Shown here in pieces: positions 1 to 13,000 of a DNA stretch of 64,000 nucleotides. The notes below the pieces were generated by a model. That model searched no databases. It was not told the origin of the DNA and saw nothing but the letters and a program-made list of their open reading frames with translations. The translations under genes and the position numbers were made by a program. Source of the DNA: Dastarcus helophoroides (Eukaryota > Arthropoda > Insecta > Coleoptera > Bothrideridae). The DNA lies in the NCBI GenBank assembly GCA_028583605.1, contig CM053333.1, positions 12,237,638-12,301,637 of the forward strand. Direction: 5' to 3'. How positions within the stretch are numbered: position 1 is the stretch's first letter; each line of letters begins with the position of its first letter.

Positions 1-429
1 ATTTTACTACATGTCCTGTTGTAAATAAATTTTTGGCTGTTTAAAGCAAAATACCAAGTTGGCTGTTTTAAGCTGCAAAAACCTTAAGATATAAACGATC
101 TCTTATTTCCTATATCTAATAGGTTACTACCAATTACTAATAGGTAATGCACTAAATTCATTTTAGGTTGCATAGCCCAGTTTGTTAAATATTTAAATTA
201 TTATTTAAGTAAATGGAATTGTTTACTTTTGAAAACATTTCTTGATAAACGACTATAAAATATTTAAAATTTTTAAAACGTCATCTCATGACATCTGACA
301 AGAAAATATGTTAGTAATTTTTTACATAGAAACGAAGAACAACACTGAAAGATAGGTGATCAAAAAATTAGACATATATGAAAAGGCCAAAATTAAAAAA
401 ATAAATACTAATAGGTGTACTCTTTATTG

Positions 430-1060
430 TATAAAGTATAAAAGACTTCGTAGATAACATTTTTTTTTCGTTTAAGAAAAAGAAACTGCATTTTTTTTTA
501 AATTTATTTATCAAAGTCAGAATTCTACTTTGTGCTGAAAACATTTTTTTGAAAATAGAATTTTTCACTTTTTTTAACCCATAATCATACTTTTTGTAGA
601 AAACATTTTTTGAAAAAAAAATTCTTTTGAAAAATATTTTTAAGAAAAAATTTTGAATTCTGCTTTTTGAGAAAAACGTTTTTCTAATAAGATCTTCTTC
701 GAACATTTTTTTAAAATTGAGAATTATGTTTTTTGAAGAAAACATTAAAAAATGTCCTTAAAGACAATTATTTTTGAGAAAAAATTAAGTTCTACTTTTT
801 GAGAAAAACATATTTCCTACTTAAAACAGTTTTATCGAATTGAAAAACTGTTCTTTAAAAAAATTATTTATGAGAAAAACTTGGGAATTCTACTTTTCGA
901 GGAACATTCTTTCTGATAAAATTTCCTTTGAAACATTTATTTTTAAAATTATGCTTTTTGAAGAAAACATTTTTTGAAAAAAATGTTTTTTAAGAAATTT
1001 GTTGTTGAGAAAAACACTGAAATTTTACCCTTTGAGGAAAACATTTTTGAAGTGAAAACT
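430..1060. repeat. Degenerate short-period AT-rich repeat
   Basis: The tract repeats words such as GAAAACATTTTTT and AATTCTACTTTTTGAG in imperfect tandem. Reading frames in it (for example 368-745 on the minus strand) are Lys/Phe-rich noise. Bases 1-430 before it are AT-rich and I see nothing in them. Confidence 0.7.
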
Positions 1061-1249
1061 TCTTTAGGCGCGCTAAGCGACTAAAGATAGGGAAAAAGTA
1101 TATGGCATTGTTGCCATATATGTAATATAGTTATACTGGTTGAACCAAATTTGATTTCCACTACAGGGATCTCGTAAACCATTGGAGATACAAGAAAGCT
1201 TAAATGGGAGAAGTAGTGCAGAATATAATGCCTAACGTTATTCCGCTGA

Positions 1250-2512
1250 GAAAACAATTGAATTCCAATTCGTCTTGATTTTATTTAGAAAAAACTGAAA
1301 ATCGCCATTTTTAAAAATCAGATGTAACTTGCTTATTTAAAGTCCGATTGAAAAAATCAAAAAATCTAATTAGTTGTTTTACAAGGCTATTTCGTTGGTG
1401 TACAATTTTTTGTTGTAAATTTAACTGTTTCCAAGAAAATTATGCCAACTTCGTTATTTCTTATAGACGCCATATTGGATTTTATCATTTTCGAATTTAG
1501 CATATTTTTCTCATTAATTTAATATATGACATACCATACTTCAAATGTGGTAAGGTGGATTAAATTAACTAATTTTTTTTTATTAAACAAAAAATTTATA
1601 GTAGGCGATGCAAGTGCCATAATTTTTGATAATAAAAAATTCAGTTCCTAAAAAAGCAATAATTATTATTAAAAAAAACCAAAAATATTATAACAAACTG
1701 TATAGTATTGAAATATTTATTACTAATCGTAACGTGCATGATTCCCTTTAAATTACGTTATTCTCAGAACATTCTAAGGGCTTTATTAAGGACGATTTTT
1801 CCCATGATTTATACGCAAGTGTACGTTCTAGACTTCTCTAGAAGTTAAATATTTTAAGACGAATAATGTGCATAAATATGAGAATCATTTCTAATATTAG
1901 ATTGTTAGATATTTCACGTTGCACGAATAAGTATTCAATGTTAAAAGAATTTTTGTAAAAATTGCCGACAAAATTTTTAAAACATCCACACTTTTTCATA
2001 GAATTACCCCCATTTAAAGGGGTGCATGCACGTTAAGATTATACTAATAACTGTTTAAATATTGCACAGTTTATTACAATATTTTTAGTTTTTTAATAAT
2101 TATTATTACGTTATTAGTTACTGTATTTTTATTATTAACAGTTATGACACTTACGTCGCCTACTATAATTTTTGTGTTTAAAAATAAAAAATTAGTTCAT
2201 TTAACCCACTTTTCCACATTTCAAGTATGGCATGTCATATATCAAATTAATCAGAAAAATATGCCAAATTCGAAAATGATAAAATCCAATATGGCGTCTA
2301 TAAGAAATAAAAAAATTGACATAATTTTCTCGGAAACAGTTGAATTTAGAAAAAAATATTGTACACCAATGAAAAGGCCTTAAAAAACAACTATTTACAG
2401 TTTTTGAATTTTTTTAATCGGACTTTAAATAAGCAAGTTACATCTGATTTTTAAAAATGGCGATTTTCAGTTTTTTCTAAATAAAACCAAGACCAATTTC
2501 CTTTGAATTGTT
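1250..2512. mobile_element. Foldback (long inverted repeat) element, about 1.26 kb
   Basis: Left arm 1250-1700 and right arm about 2060-2512 are diverged reverse complements. Examples are GTCTTGATTTTATTTAG at 1272 against CTAAATAAAACCAAGAC at 2477, and the GCCATATTGGATTTTATC / GATAAAATCCAATATGGC pair at 1470 and 2278. The inner part (about 1700-2060) is also partly self-complementary (AACGTGCATG and GCATGCACGTT). No coding capacity is evident; the 79-aa frame at 2144 lies inside the right arm. This looks like a non-autonomous DNA element, class unknown. Confidence 0.8.
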
Positions 2513-3600
2513 TCTTAAATTGAGAATTATGCGTTTGGAAGAACACATTTTTTTAAAAAATGTGCTTTAAAAAAGTATTATTTTTAGAAAAAGTTTGAAA
2601 TTTTGCTTTTTGAGGAAAACATTTTTCTGATAACATATTCTTCAAATTGCGATTTATGCTTAATAAATAAAACAATTCTCTAAAAATTTTCTTTAATCCA
2701 CTTATTTTTAAGAAAAAATCTGGAATTTTACTTTTTGAGGAAACACTTTTTTTGATAACACTTTCCTTCGAAACATTTTCGAACTGAGGATTACGCTTTT
2801 TGAAAAACATATTTTTTGGAAAAAGAAATGTTCTTTAAAAAATTTATATTTAGGAGGAAACTGAAAATACTACTTTTTGATGAAAACATGTTTCTGATAA
2901 AATTTCCTTCAAAAATTTTTTTCGAATTGAGCATTACGCGAAAAAAACATTTTTTGAAGAAAAAATGTTTTTTTTAAAATATTTTTGAGAACAAATTAGG
3001 AATTCTTCTTCATGAGGAAAACATTGTTTTGATAAAATTTCCGCCGAAAATTTATTTTTCGGACTGAGAATCATGTTTTTTTTTAAGAAAACAGTTTCCG
3101 AAAGAAATGATCTTTAAAAAATTACTTTTAAGAAAAAGTCTGTTTTAAGAAAGAAAGAAAAAATCTGTTTTAAGAAAAAAGAAAAATTCGTAAATCGAAT
3201 TTTTGAGAAAAATATTTTTCTGATAAAACTTCCTTCAAAAAAAAATTTTTTTTGAAATTTTTAATTATGCTGTTTTAAGAAAACTTTTTCTTAAAAAAGT
3301 CCTTCAAAACATTTTTTGACAAAACTTTTGTTTTCGAATTCAGAATTCTACTTTTTGAAGTAATCATTTAAATGAAATCCTTAAAAAAAAGAAATTATTC
3401 TTCACCCCAAGAAAACAGCCTCACTTTTAGAAAAAAAATCTCAAAAAAAAATATTTCCAAACAGGCGATTTTTCTGCTTTGGTAAAAAAGCGTCACAAAG
3501 AATTTTTTATGAAACAAACTTCTCCTTATAAAGTGAACAACACGTCCTTGTTTAAACAATCAATTTCAAGATTTCATCTTTAATAAAAAAAAATATTCTC
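2513..3600. repeat. Degenerate short-period AT-rich repeat
   Basis: It has the same word set as 430-1060 (GAAAACATTTTTCTGATAAA, CCTTCGAAACATTTTT). The foldback element at 1250-2512 probably split a once continuous tract. The stretch 3600-4150 after it is AT-rich with nothing recognised. Confidence 0.7.
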
Positions 3601-4166
3601 GAAACAAAAATGATTCTTTCTGAAAGAAAATGTTCAAAAATTGTTTAGATTCAGAAAAAGTCTTAGACATTTTTTTAAAGACAATTTTTGGAACATTTTT
3701 CTTTTTAAGAAGCTGAAATTCTTATTAAGAAAACAAATCTGTTTGAAAGTTCAAATGAGAAGGAAACATCGATGCCTAATGATCCTACCTCCTTTCGATT
3801 TTCCCCTCTTTATTTTTATGTTTTTTCCTAATTACGTTAACATTTTTTTATTATTCTTCGATCTGCATTTAATTTTCAGCTACTTCAAATTTAATTTTGT
3901 CTTCTATGTAGAATCTAACCTAATTTTCCGAGATTTCATGAGGTGACCTTTGAAGAATTGTTTAAATATCGTATCATTTGAGTATAAATTTATTACCTAA
4001 AAAAAATAAAAAAACACGATGAATTTCTAAAAAAAAATTCCATTTTGACACGTGACTAATGTGATATCCTCTTTTAATAGACACTTACAGATTTCATTTA
4101 TATTTAAACTAATGCACAGACCAATAGGTTTTAACATTTTTAAGATTCAAAGCTGAGAATCAAACA

Positions 4167-4573
4167 CCGGTTTCGACCTTATTTAGTCTCGTCACTTTGG
4201 TTTACTCGACTGGTAAGCTGACCAAATTCTCCGACACTTAGACATAAGAGGGTTGCATTATTGCAGTCTAGGTTGTATTCTATTTGCAGAATGCTTATTG
4301 GAGCGATTTCACAGTTTCTTTCACAGAAAGATAGGTGGCGCTATACTTAGAATCAGATGGAATAAATCAATCCATTGGCTAAATGTATACCTGTCGAAAT
4401 ATTTGTCAACATCCGAGTTGGATATGTCAAACTGACGAGATCTAACAAGATCGAAACTGGTTTTTCGTTCCCAAGCTCTTAACCTGATAAATGTTCAAAT
4501 CAGGGTCAACTATTTGTAGTTCAGCTACCAACATTACATAAGTCTGCAGGGTTGCATTATTGCAGTCTAGGTT
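4167..4573. repeat. Retroposon-like unit with inverted GAAAC/TGACGA motifs and 25-bp direct repeats
   Basis: A 25-bp exact direct repeat beginning GGGTTGCATTATTGCAG occurs at 4250-4274 and 4549-4573, a 299-bp period. Within the unit, a motif at 4432-4456 and its diverged inverted copy at 4171-4196 carry a short hairpin followed by GAAAC. The arrangement suggests a small repeat with internal RNA structure. The 60-aa frame at 4253 shows no resemblance to a protein I know. Confidence 0.6.
4432..4456 (+). ncRNA. Hammerhead-ribozyme-like core motif
   Basis: The sequence reads CTGACGA, then stem GATCT with loop AACA and complementary AGATC, then GAAA. This matches the hammerhead catalytic core pattern CUGANGA-stem II-GAAA with a perfect 5-bp stem and the preferred G-C closing pair. 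I could not find convincing complete stems I and III around it, so activity is unproven. Confidence 0.4.
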
Positions 4574-4599
4574 CTGTTTTAATGCTATTTATTTAATTA

Positions 4600-6350
4600 A
4601 TTTTTAATTTTCAATATGGAATTCTGTAAGTCAAAAGAAAGAAAAAATACTACTAAACAGTCAGAATTCTTTTTTACGTTTAGGATCATTTTAAAAAAGA
4701 TATGTCCTCAAAATTAAAAATGTTCTCAAAAAGTTGAAATCTTTTTTGCTGTAGAAAAAAGGTACATATATTCGATATTTTTTAAGTAAAATTCTTCCTT
4801 TAAAAAGTCGAAATTCTTATTGGGCAAACAAATTAAAAAAAAGTAAATAAATAAATTTCCAAAAAGTCCGACTTCTCCCTTCTCTTGTAAAAAACCCAAC
4901 TTTTGTTTTCAAAAAGTTTGAATATCTTTTTGCGTTAGGAAATAAGTGTTTGCATTTTTTTTAAGAAACAATATTTTCTGGGACAATTTCCTCCTTCAAC
5001 AGTGGAAATTATTCTTATTCAAGAATCGAATAATTTTGAAAAATATTTTTTTGAATAAATCCAAGAAATTTCAAAAAAATGTGGAATCTTTTAGTTTTCA
5101 GAAAACAAATTTTTTATAAAGATGTTCTCCAAAATAAATATTTCTTTTTTTGAGGAAAATGTTCTTAAAATTTTGGAATTTTTTGCTTTAGAAAAAAGGT
5201 GTTTAATACAGTCGACTCCCGCTAAAGTTGCGTCCGTTAAAGTTGTCCGCTTGTTAAAGTTGGCAGAATACGATCGCTGAAGTTGCGCCGATATTCCCCC
5301 AACCTAATTTTCGAACAACGAATTAGACTTCCGAGTTTTAGCGTCACTTTAACCCACTCAACCGCACAAGGAGTAATAAAACATATATATTTTTCAACAA
5401 TAGTAAGGGGAGTAGCAATTTTAACGGTTGATCTAGTCCGGTGAGCGCAACTTTAGCGGGAGTCTACTGTATTGAATTTTTACTTTTAAATATTAAAATA
5501 TTTGAGAAAACAAAATTATTTTTTCGCGTGCGAAAAAATGTTTTCAAAGGATTTATTTTGAAAATGTTTTTTGCAAAAATTGGGCATTCTTTTTTACTTT
5601 AGAAATAAAGGCTTCAAAATGACTTTGTTTTTAAGAACATTTTTTAAGGCAACATATTTTTGCTGAGAAAAATGGAAATTCTTTTGGAGGAAAAATGTTC
5701 ACAAAAGATTAAAGAAAAATCTTAATTCAGAATTTTTGTTTATTTTTTTTGGGAAAAATGTTCTTTTAATAAAGTAATTTTGAGAAAAAATGCGAAATTT
5801 TACCGAGGAAAATATTTTTCCGATAAAAGTTCATTCGAATATTTTTTTGCTTTCTGAAGAAAATATTTTCGAAAAAAAAAACTGACCAATTTTCGAGTTG
5901 GGAATTCAAACTTTTAAAATAAATTTAAAAAAATCATTGAGAGGGGAATAATTATGTGTTTCCCGTGACTAAGTACTCAATGCAAAATTCCGGTTTTTTT
6001 TTAGAAATTGGTATTATAACAAAATTGAAATTTGTTGAAAAGTATCAAAGCTACCTTAAGATAGAATTCTGACAATTTAATATTTTAAAAATGAAGAAAT
6101 CCTCGAAAACTATCGAAATTCCATAACATTATTCGATAAAAGTAATAATTTTTTCGAATTTTATATTAAAAATCTTCTAAAAAGTTAAAATTTGAGAAAA
6201 ACAAATACCGATAGAACATTTAGTCTTTAAAACGAAATTTCTGCCTTAAAATAAAAATTTCGATTCTCTAAATTTGAATTTCGATTTGAAAATTTTAAAA
6301 AATCAGAATCCTGAAAAGATCCTGATAAAAATTAGATTAGTTTCTTAATT
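4600..6350. repeat. Degenerate short-period AT-rich repeat
   Basis: This low-complexity tract has imperfect repeats of words like AAAAAATGTTCTC, GGAAATTCTTTT and GAAAACAAATTTTT. It is interrupted by the small inverted-repeat element at 5209-5469 and carries no coding potential. The 6350-6688 stretch that follows is the end of the upstream NFI intron. Confidence 0.6.
5209..5469. mobile_element. 261-bp MITE, TA-flanked (pogo/mariner-type ends)
   Basis: The terminal inverted repeats are CAGTCGACTCCCGCTAAAG and its complement ending GGGAGTCTACTG, flanked on both sides by TA. The word GYTAAAGTTG recurs several times next to the left end (CGCTAAAGTTG, CGTTAAAGTTG, TGTTAAAGTTG, CGCTGAAGTTG), a pattern that could be transposase-binding repeats. 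A second copy lies at 8967-9239. Confidence 0.9.
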
Positions 6351-6688
6351 TTTTTTACATAGACAATGAATTGAATAAAGGACCAAAATTAGACATGAAA
6401 AACAGTTAGGTTAAATAATAATATATAATATAATTATAATAAAGTTATAAAAAATGTAAGGGGTGTCGTAGCCCTTGACATCGATGTTTCATTCTCATTT
6501 GAAGTCATCAGCAATGCATAACAAGAAATTAAAATAATAAATAAAGAAAGAAGCAGTTAAAAAGTAAATAATATTCCAAATTTCTAAATTTTCTTCCTTG
6601 ATTAGTTTTCCAATTGTAAAAAACCCAATGCCACTGTATTGTAGCCTTAGGTGATAGTTGCTGTCAAAATCTTTTTTTGTTGTTGTAG

Positions 6689-7064
6689 AACGAGAAGGCG
6701 GAAGTGAAGCAAAAATGGGCGTCTAGGTTGCTGGGGAAATTACGAAAAGACATTACGCAGGAGTGTAGGGAAGATTTCGTTTTAAGTATAACGGGAAAAC
6801 GGCCGGCTGTATGCGTCCTTTCCAACCCCGATCAAAAGGGAAAGATGCGCCGGATAGATTGCCTGAGACAGGCGGATAAAGTTTGGCGTCTGGATCTGGT
6901 GATGGTGATTTTATTCAAGGCGATACCCCTGGAAAGCACGGACGGCGAACGACTCGAAAAGAATCCAGATTGCTCCCAACCGGGATTGTGCGTGAATCCA
7001 TATCATATTAACGTGTCGGTGAGGGAGCTGGATCTCTACTTGGCGAACTTCATCAATAGCCACG
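6689..7064 (+). CDS. NfI: NFI exon: second half of the DNA-binding/dimerisation domain
   Basis: The exon is preceded by a T-rich tract and TAG acceptor, and followed by donor GTAAAT at 7065. It starts in phase 0 with [15 protein letters not shown] and ends in phase 1 after INSH. It includes conserved cysteines in [15 protein letters not shown] and the C-x(5)-C-x(3)-H pattern of [12 protein letters not shown], which belong to the SMAD MH1-like zinc fold of the family. The match to vertebrate NFI is so close that the product assignment is firm. Reading past the donor gives a spurious stop at 7081. Confidence 0.95.
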
Positions 7065-10000
7065 GTAAATACTTTGCCTAATTATATTGGTGGGAAATCG
7101 TTGAAAGTGAAAAACTTGTATATGGTTGTATTAATAGTCGCGAAATGTTACGAGTATTGTGATTGAGATTGTTTTTGTTTGGGCATTTTTGAAAAATTGC
7201 CAATATCATCAGGTGTTGTAGAGAAGTATGCTTCGCTTTTTTTACATGGGTAGATAACAAATGCTCGTGCCAAAAAATAGTGAAGAATTTACCACTGAAC
7301 GGTATTGAAAAATGCGTTGGCTTTTTCACAATTTATTAATGAGTTGACTTGCCTTATTACTTTTCCAAATTACTTATTCCGTCAAAATTGTTATAATTTT
7401 AGTATTTCCCCTTTTTGTACCCAACTGCATTAATCACAAAATTTGTTATAGAAATTTTAAGTGGGGTATGTTATAATAATAACAACAAAAAAGAAGAAGA
7501 AAGAAAAAGTAAAGGTGAGCTTGTCAAATATGAATTATTAGATTTTTTAAAATCTATTTTGTTGCAGTTGCGGGATATACGCATAATCCATATAATGGCG
7601 TCATATGTAACGATATAATACTAGCGACGGGGGTGTTTTCATCAAAAGAGCTGTGGAAGTTGTCTAAATGTAATTTTTCAAAATGAATCATTTAATTAAG
7701 AAGTGACGACCCTTTTGTATTTCAGCATCGATTTTAATGGAAATGTCCGACACGCAACCCAATGTTAATAACGTCAAACTGGAACACCCCTCTTACTATT
7801 GCAACAGCTACTCAGAACAAGGCGGCGTAGTGGATAGATCCGGATCAGTGGATACTCTTGTAGTTTCAGCTGCTTACTGTACGTTACCACTTCCACTCTT
7901 TCTAAAAACAGTTAATAATCTTGTAATTTTCCAGCTATACCACAAAACTCCACCCTGGTGTCTTCCAGTTCTCAAGCAAGCCCCAGTCATCTATTCTACC
8001 AGCACAGCCCCGAACAGCATCATCATCAAAACCAAGTGAAATATCCCGAGAACGGCCACGATACTCTTTCGGACTTTGTGACATTCGTTTGCCAAGAAAC
8101 CGATAACAACCAGAACGCACAGGTAGTAAATAACAAGATCATATCAAAATAATCACCAAGTCACTATTCCAGATGCAGACAAATATATCCAGAAGTCCAA
8201 AGCCCCAATATTTCCCGACCACGATGCTTCCACCACCGCCATTACCACCAATGGCACGACCAGTGGCCATCATCCGATCAACCGGAGATGTCACCATGAG
8301 TGGTACCAACTCGCCTCCCGCCAGTATCACCCCGCCCTGTAGCGAAGCTTCCCCCGCAGACGATGTTCCAGATATTAGTTCTTCGCCTCCCTTAAGCCCA
8401 GGAAGTCACGATAGGAGAAAGTCGCCTTCGCAGAGGAACTCCTCCGTGGTCACCAGCAGTCCATATTCGCCTAATAGAGATTACTCCTTTAACCACTTTC
8501 ACGGCCAGCCGGGACATGTTGGTAGTGTGCAGGGAAAATTGACAAGGGATACCAAGTTGAGCGATTGATTATCGAAAACTAGTTTTGCGCAAAGCAGGAA
8601 CTTGGATTCCAATGTTTAATTTTCCCTGGTAGCCATTAAGATACGCGGTTGATGGAAAGTACTACACGCGCCTGTTGTCAAATTAATAAGAGGGTGATTA
8701 TATGAATACAACACTTTGATTGGTGTACCATTGGGGGTATAAGCATCCAAAATAAAATGTAAATGGAAAACTCCTTTTAGATTTGGCGCAGTAAGGTTCT
8801 GAAGGCTGACAATTAATTTACGAATAACTATGTAATGATTTAATAATCTTTATGAACTTTAAAATCACGTTTAGATTTAAAATTCGTTCAGGGGAGGATT
8901 GAGCTTGCTCAGACTCCCATTTTGGTGCAACGGACTGGTCCTTGGTTATCTCCAAAAATTGGAATACAGTCGACTTTCGCTAAAGTTGCGCCCGTTAAAG
9001 TTCTCCGCTCGTTAAAGTTGACAGAATACGATCGCTGAAGTTGCGCGGATATTGCCCCACTGTAATTTTCGAACGACGAATTAGACTTCCGAGTTTTAGC
9101 ACCACTTTTGAATAAACCACTCATCCGCACAAGGAGCAATAAAACACATACACTTTTCGACAATGGTAGGAATAACGGGGAGTAGCAATTTTAACGGTCG
9201 ATCCAGTCCGGTGAGCGCAACTTTAGCGGGAGTCTACTGTACAAATCTTGTCCCCTGAACTCAAGAAAGATTAAAAAACACAACAAAGGTTGCTCTAACG
9301 CGTTTCGATAGCCAAGCTCTTATCTTCAGAGAGATACTGACTCCTATATAACTCACTGGAAGGGGGCCTCTAAATATTTGGATACTATGAAAATTGTACA
9401 AAACCATACCGCGTCCAAAATATTATTGACGACTAAAAAAAGGCACCCATATGGGGCTCTGACATATTTTTTTAAAATGTAACCTGGTTGTATGACAACC
9501 ATTTTCTGTAACTAAAGAAAAGGAAACCAGTCACTTGTAACTCCTCTATGCAATTGCACAAGTTGAACACCCGTAAATTCGTCACTGAACTCGTATCAAG
9601 ATTCGAGTTTTCTTTCGAAATCCTGGGATATTTTAAAAAGAAGTTACGCTCTGAAATTTCGATTTTAAGGAATGTTGAATGAAAAGTTAAAATTGCGAGG
9701 TTAAACTCGAAATTTCGAAACTGAAATACAAATTTTGTCCCTCCAAACCAAGAAAGATTAAAAAAACACAACGAAGGTTGCTCTAACGTGTTTCCATAGC
9801 CACGCTATTATCTTCAGAGAGAGTATCTCTCTGGCCATCGAAACGTGTTAGAGCAACCGCTGTTGGGTTTTTTAATCCTTCTTGGTTTTAGGGGGCAAGA
9901 ATTGTATTTTAATTTTGAAGATAATCAAGGACCAGTCCGTTTCATCGAAATTTCGACTTTAATCTGTTTGACTTTTAGCTGGACATTTCGAATTTTATTT

Positions 10001-13000
10001 CGGAAATTTTCTGTTATTTTTTTTCGAAATTTCCTGTTTTTTTTAACTTCATGTTTTTTTGATTAGTTTTTAAAAATGAAACTTTTTTAAATTTCGACTT
10101 TTTCACGTAATTTGCAATTATCCCCTTTTTTCTCAATTTTTGAATAAATTTCGACCCTTTCAGAATGGTGACCTCTTATGGGAATTCGATTTTTTTTTGG
10201 AAAATTTTGATTTTTTTGAAAACTGCGACGTGCTGGAAAATTTAATGTTTTTTTCAAATATCAACTTTTTTGAAATTTCGAGATTTTAAAATTTCCACTT
10301 TTCAAAAACTTTCATTTTTTTAAATTTTGAACTCCAAAATTTCGACTTTCTCTAAAAATTTTGAGTTATTTTGAATATTTTGAAAGTTTCCACTTTTTTC
10401 ATATTTCGGCTTTTTCTAAAATTTCTCGTTTTTAATGTTTCTATTTAAAAAAAAAAACTCTCGACTAATTTTGATTTTTTTTGCAAATTTTAACTTTTTA
10501 TGAATTTCAAAATATTCGATTTTTTATGAATATTACGCCTTTTTTAATAATAAAAATGTTGACTTTTCCTGAAAGTTATTTTGACCTTATTTTTTGAAGA
10601 ATGCATCTTCCTTCATAAAATGTTAATTTTCTGAAAATTTCAATGTTTTCAAATTTCTCTTAATAATATATTTAACTTTTTTATGGAAACTTCAAATTTT
10701 TTACGTAATTTGCTATTGCTGACAATTTTAAAGTTTTTAAAACGTCGATTTTGAGAATTTTGTCCTTTTTTGAATATTTTGACACTTTCAAATTTAAACA
10801 ATTTTTTTGAAAATTTCCACTGACTGAAAATCTCGATCTCTTTTAAAATTTAGGCTTTTTAAAAATTTCGGATTTTTAAAAATTTCCTCATTTTTGTGAA
10901 TAAATTTTGACCTTTTTGTGAAAACCTTGACCTCAAAATTCCGACTTTCTTTTTTTAAATTTCTACTTTTTTCTAAAATTTCGACTATTTTAAAAAATCA
11001 ATTTTTTTTCTGAAAATTTCAATGTTTCCAAATTTCTTTTATTAAAATATTTAACTATTTTATGAAAATTTTGAATTTTTTACGTAATTTGGTATTTTTC
11101 TGAAAATTTAAAAGTTTTTAAAACGTCTGTTTTTAGAATTATGCTCTTTTTTAAATATTTTGACACTTTCAAACTTCAACCTTTTTTTTTGAAAATTTCG
11201 ACTGACTGAAAATCTCGATCTCTTCATAAATTTCAAGTTTTTAAAAATTTCGGCTTTTTAAAAAGTTCGTCATTTTTTAAAAAAAATTTTGACCTTTTTG
11301 TGAAAACCTTGACCTCAAAATTCCGACTTTCTTTTTTAAATTTCTACTTTTTTCTCAAAATTTCGACTATTGTAAAAAGTCAATTTTTTTTGAAAATTTC
11401 GGCCTTACAAATCCAGATTTTTTTCTGAAAATTTCGTCCTTTTTGAATATTTCACTTTTTTTTTTAATCTCGCCCTTTTTGAATATTTGGATGTTTTTTT
11501 TTCAAATTTCGACATTTTTTTAAATTTCGAATGTTTGAAAATTTTGTTTATTTTAGAAATTTCTACGTGTCTGAAATTTTCTAGTTTTTTTTTGAAAATG
11601 GCCATTTTTGGAAACTTTTATCCCAATTTCAAAATTACTCCATTTTTCTGAGAATTTTCACTTTTTTCAACAATTCAACTTTTGCTCAAAGTTTTGACTT
11701 ATTTTGAGAAATTTCACTTTTCCAAAATTTCGATTTTTCTCAAAAATTTTGATTTACACTCTGAAAATTTCGAAAAGATTCGATAAAAATTTCGACTTTT
11801 TTAAAAATTTGGACTCTACAGATTTTGACTTTTATTCGAAATTCTTGCAACTTTAGGAATAAACTTAGCATTTTAAAGAAAATGTTGGAAGAGTATTTGA
11901 TTATAATTCAAAATTTGGAAAAAACCTGAAATTTCCAAAAAATGTCTGTTTTAATGATGGAATTTGGAGATTAATATCAAACTTTGTTAAGTTTTTTCTC
12001 AACATTTCGAATTAATAGTTGAAGTTTGCAAATTTCAAATTTTTCACGAACTGGGACATCAAATTGAAAGTTTAATGAAAAATCGAAATTTGGAGAGACT
12101 GAAGTCAACATAAAAAACAATTTACTTGTTAAAGCGAAAACTGCGAAAAGAAAATCAAAATTATTTAAAAAATCTCTGAAAATTTCGAGTTTAAAACATA
12201 AAATTTTGAATTAAACTCAAAATGTTGATTTGTTTCAAAAAATTTCCCGTTAAAACCCGAATTTCATATTTATAAATTTTAGATTTGCCTCGAAATTTGA
12301 ACTTTATATTCAAAATTCCAAAGTTCAGCTTCTGAGCTTGGAATTTTTAAAATTGAATTTGAATTAGAAATTTTGGACTTTTTCTCAAATTGTTGTTAAA
12401 ATCGGTTTTTTTACATACTTAGCAACTTTTAAAGTTTTACTTAAGGTTTGAACCTTTCTCCCAAAATTCCGTCTTTAGATTTAAACTGAAAATAATTATT
12501 AAAATTAAGAAACTTTAATTACAAATGTTCGTTTCTCTTTTGAAAATCCGTACCTAATTTTTCCATTATTTGGGAAACGCCTAGGTAGTACTTTCACATC
12601 ACTGACGTTATATACAAAGATATCATTTAAGTAGTTTGTGAGGTTAAGTTGCAGTAGCTAATCTTGAGTTTTGACATAGATCTTCAGCTACCCCACTATG
12701 AGCGGAATGTCTGGAGTTATCAGTCCTACCAACCTCAGTATGTACGGCCAGAACGTGAATTCGTCGAGAGGTACCCAGCGATCTAGCATATCCCGATGGA
12801 ACGCACCTCTTTTCACCTTAGACCAAGAGGACTTTAGTATGATAGGTAACCATCCGGCTAACGCTGAGTCAAATACCATCATTCTAATGGATGATGGTGC
12901 GTCGTCAGCAACGGGTTCTGAACACAATAGTGCGCAGTGTTGCAACAGTGCGAATCTAATGTGCGACGCGGACCGGTTTTTCCAAGGAAGCGATGCCTTA

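Noticed and set aside
7415..7618. 67-residue plus-strand frame between NFI exons
   Set aside because: It crosses intron sequence in a frame other than the NFI exon at 7568-7669.
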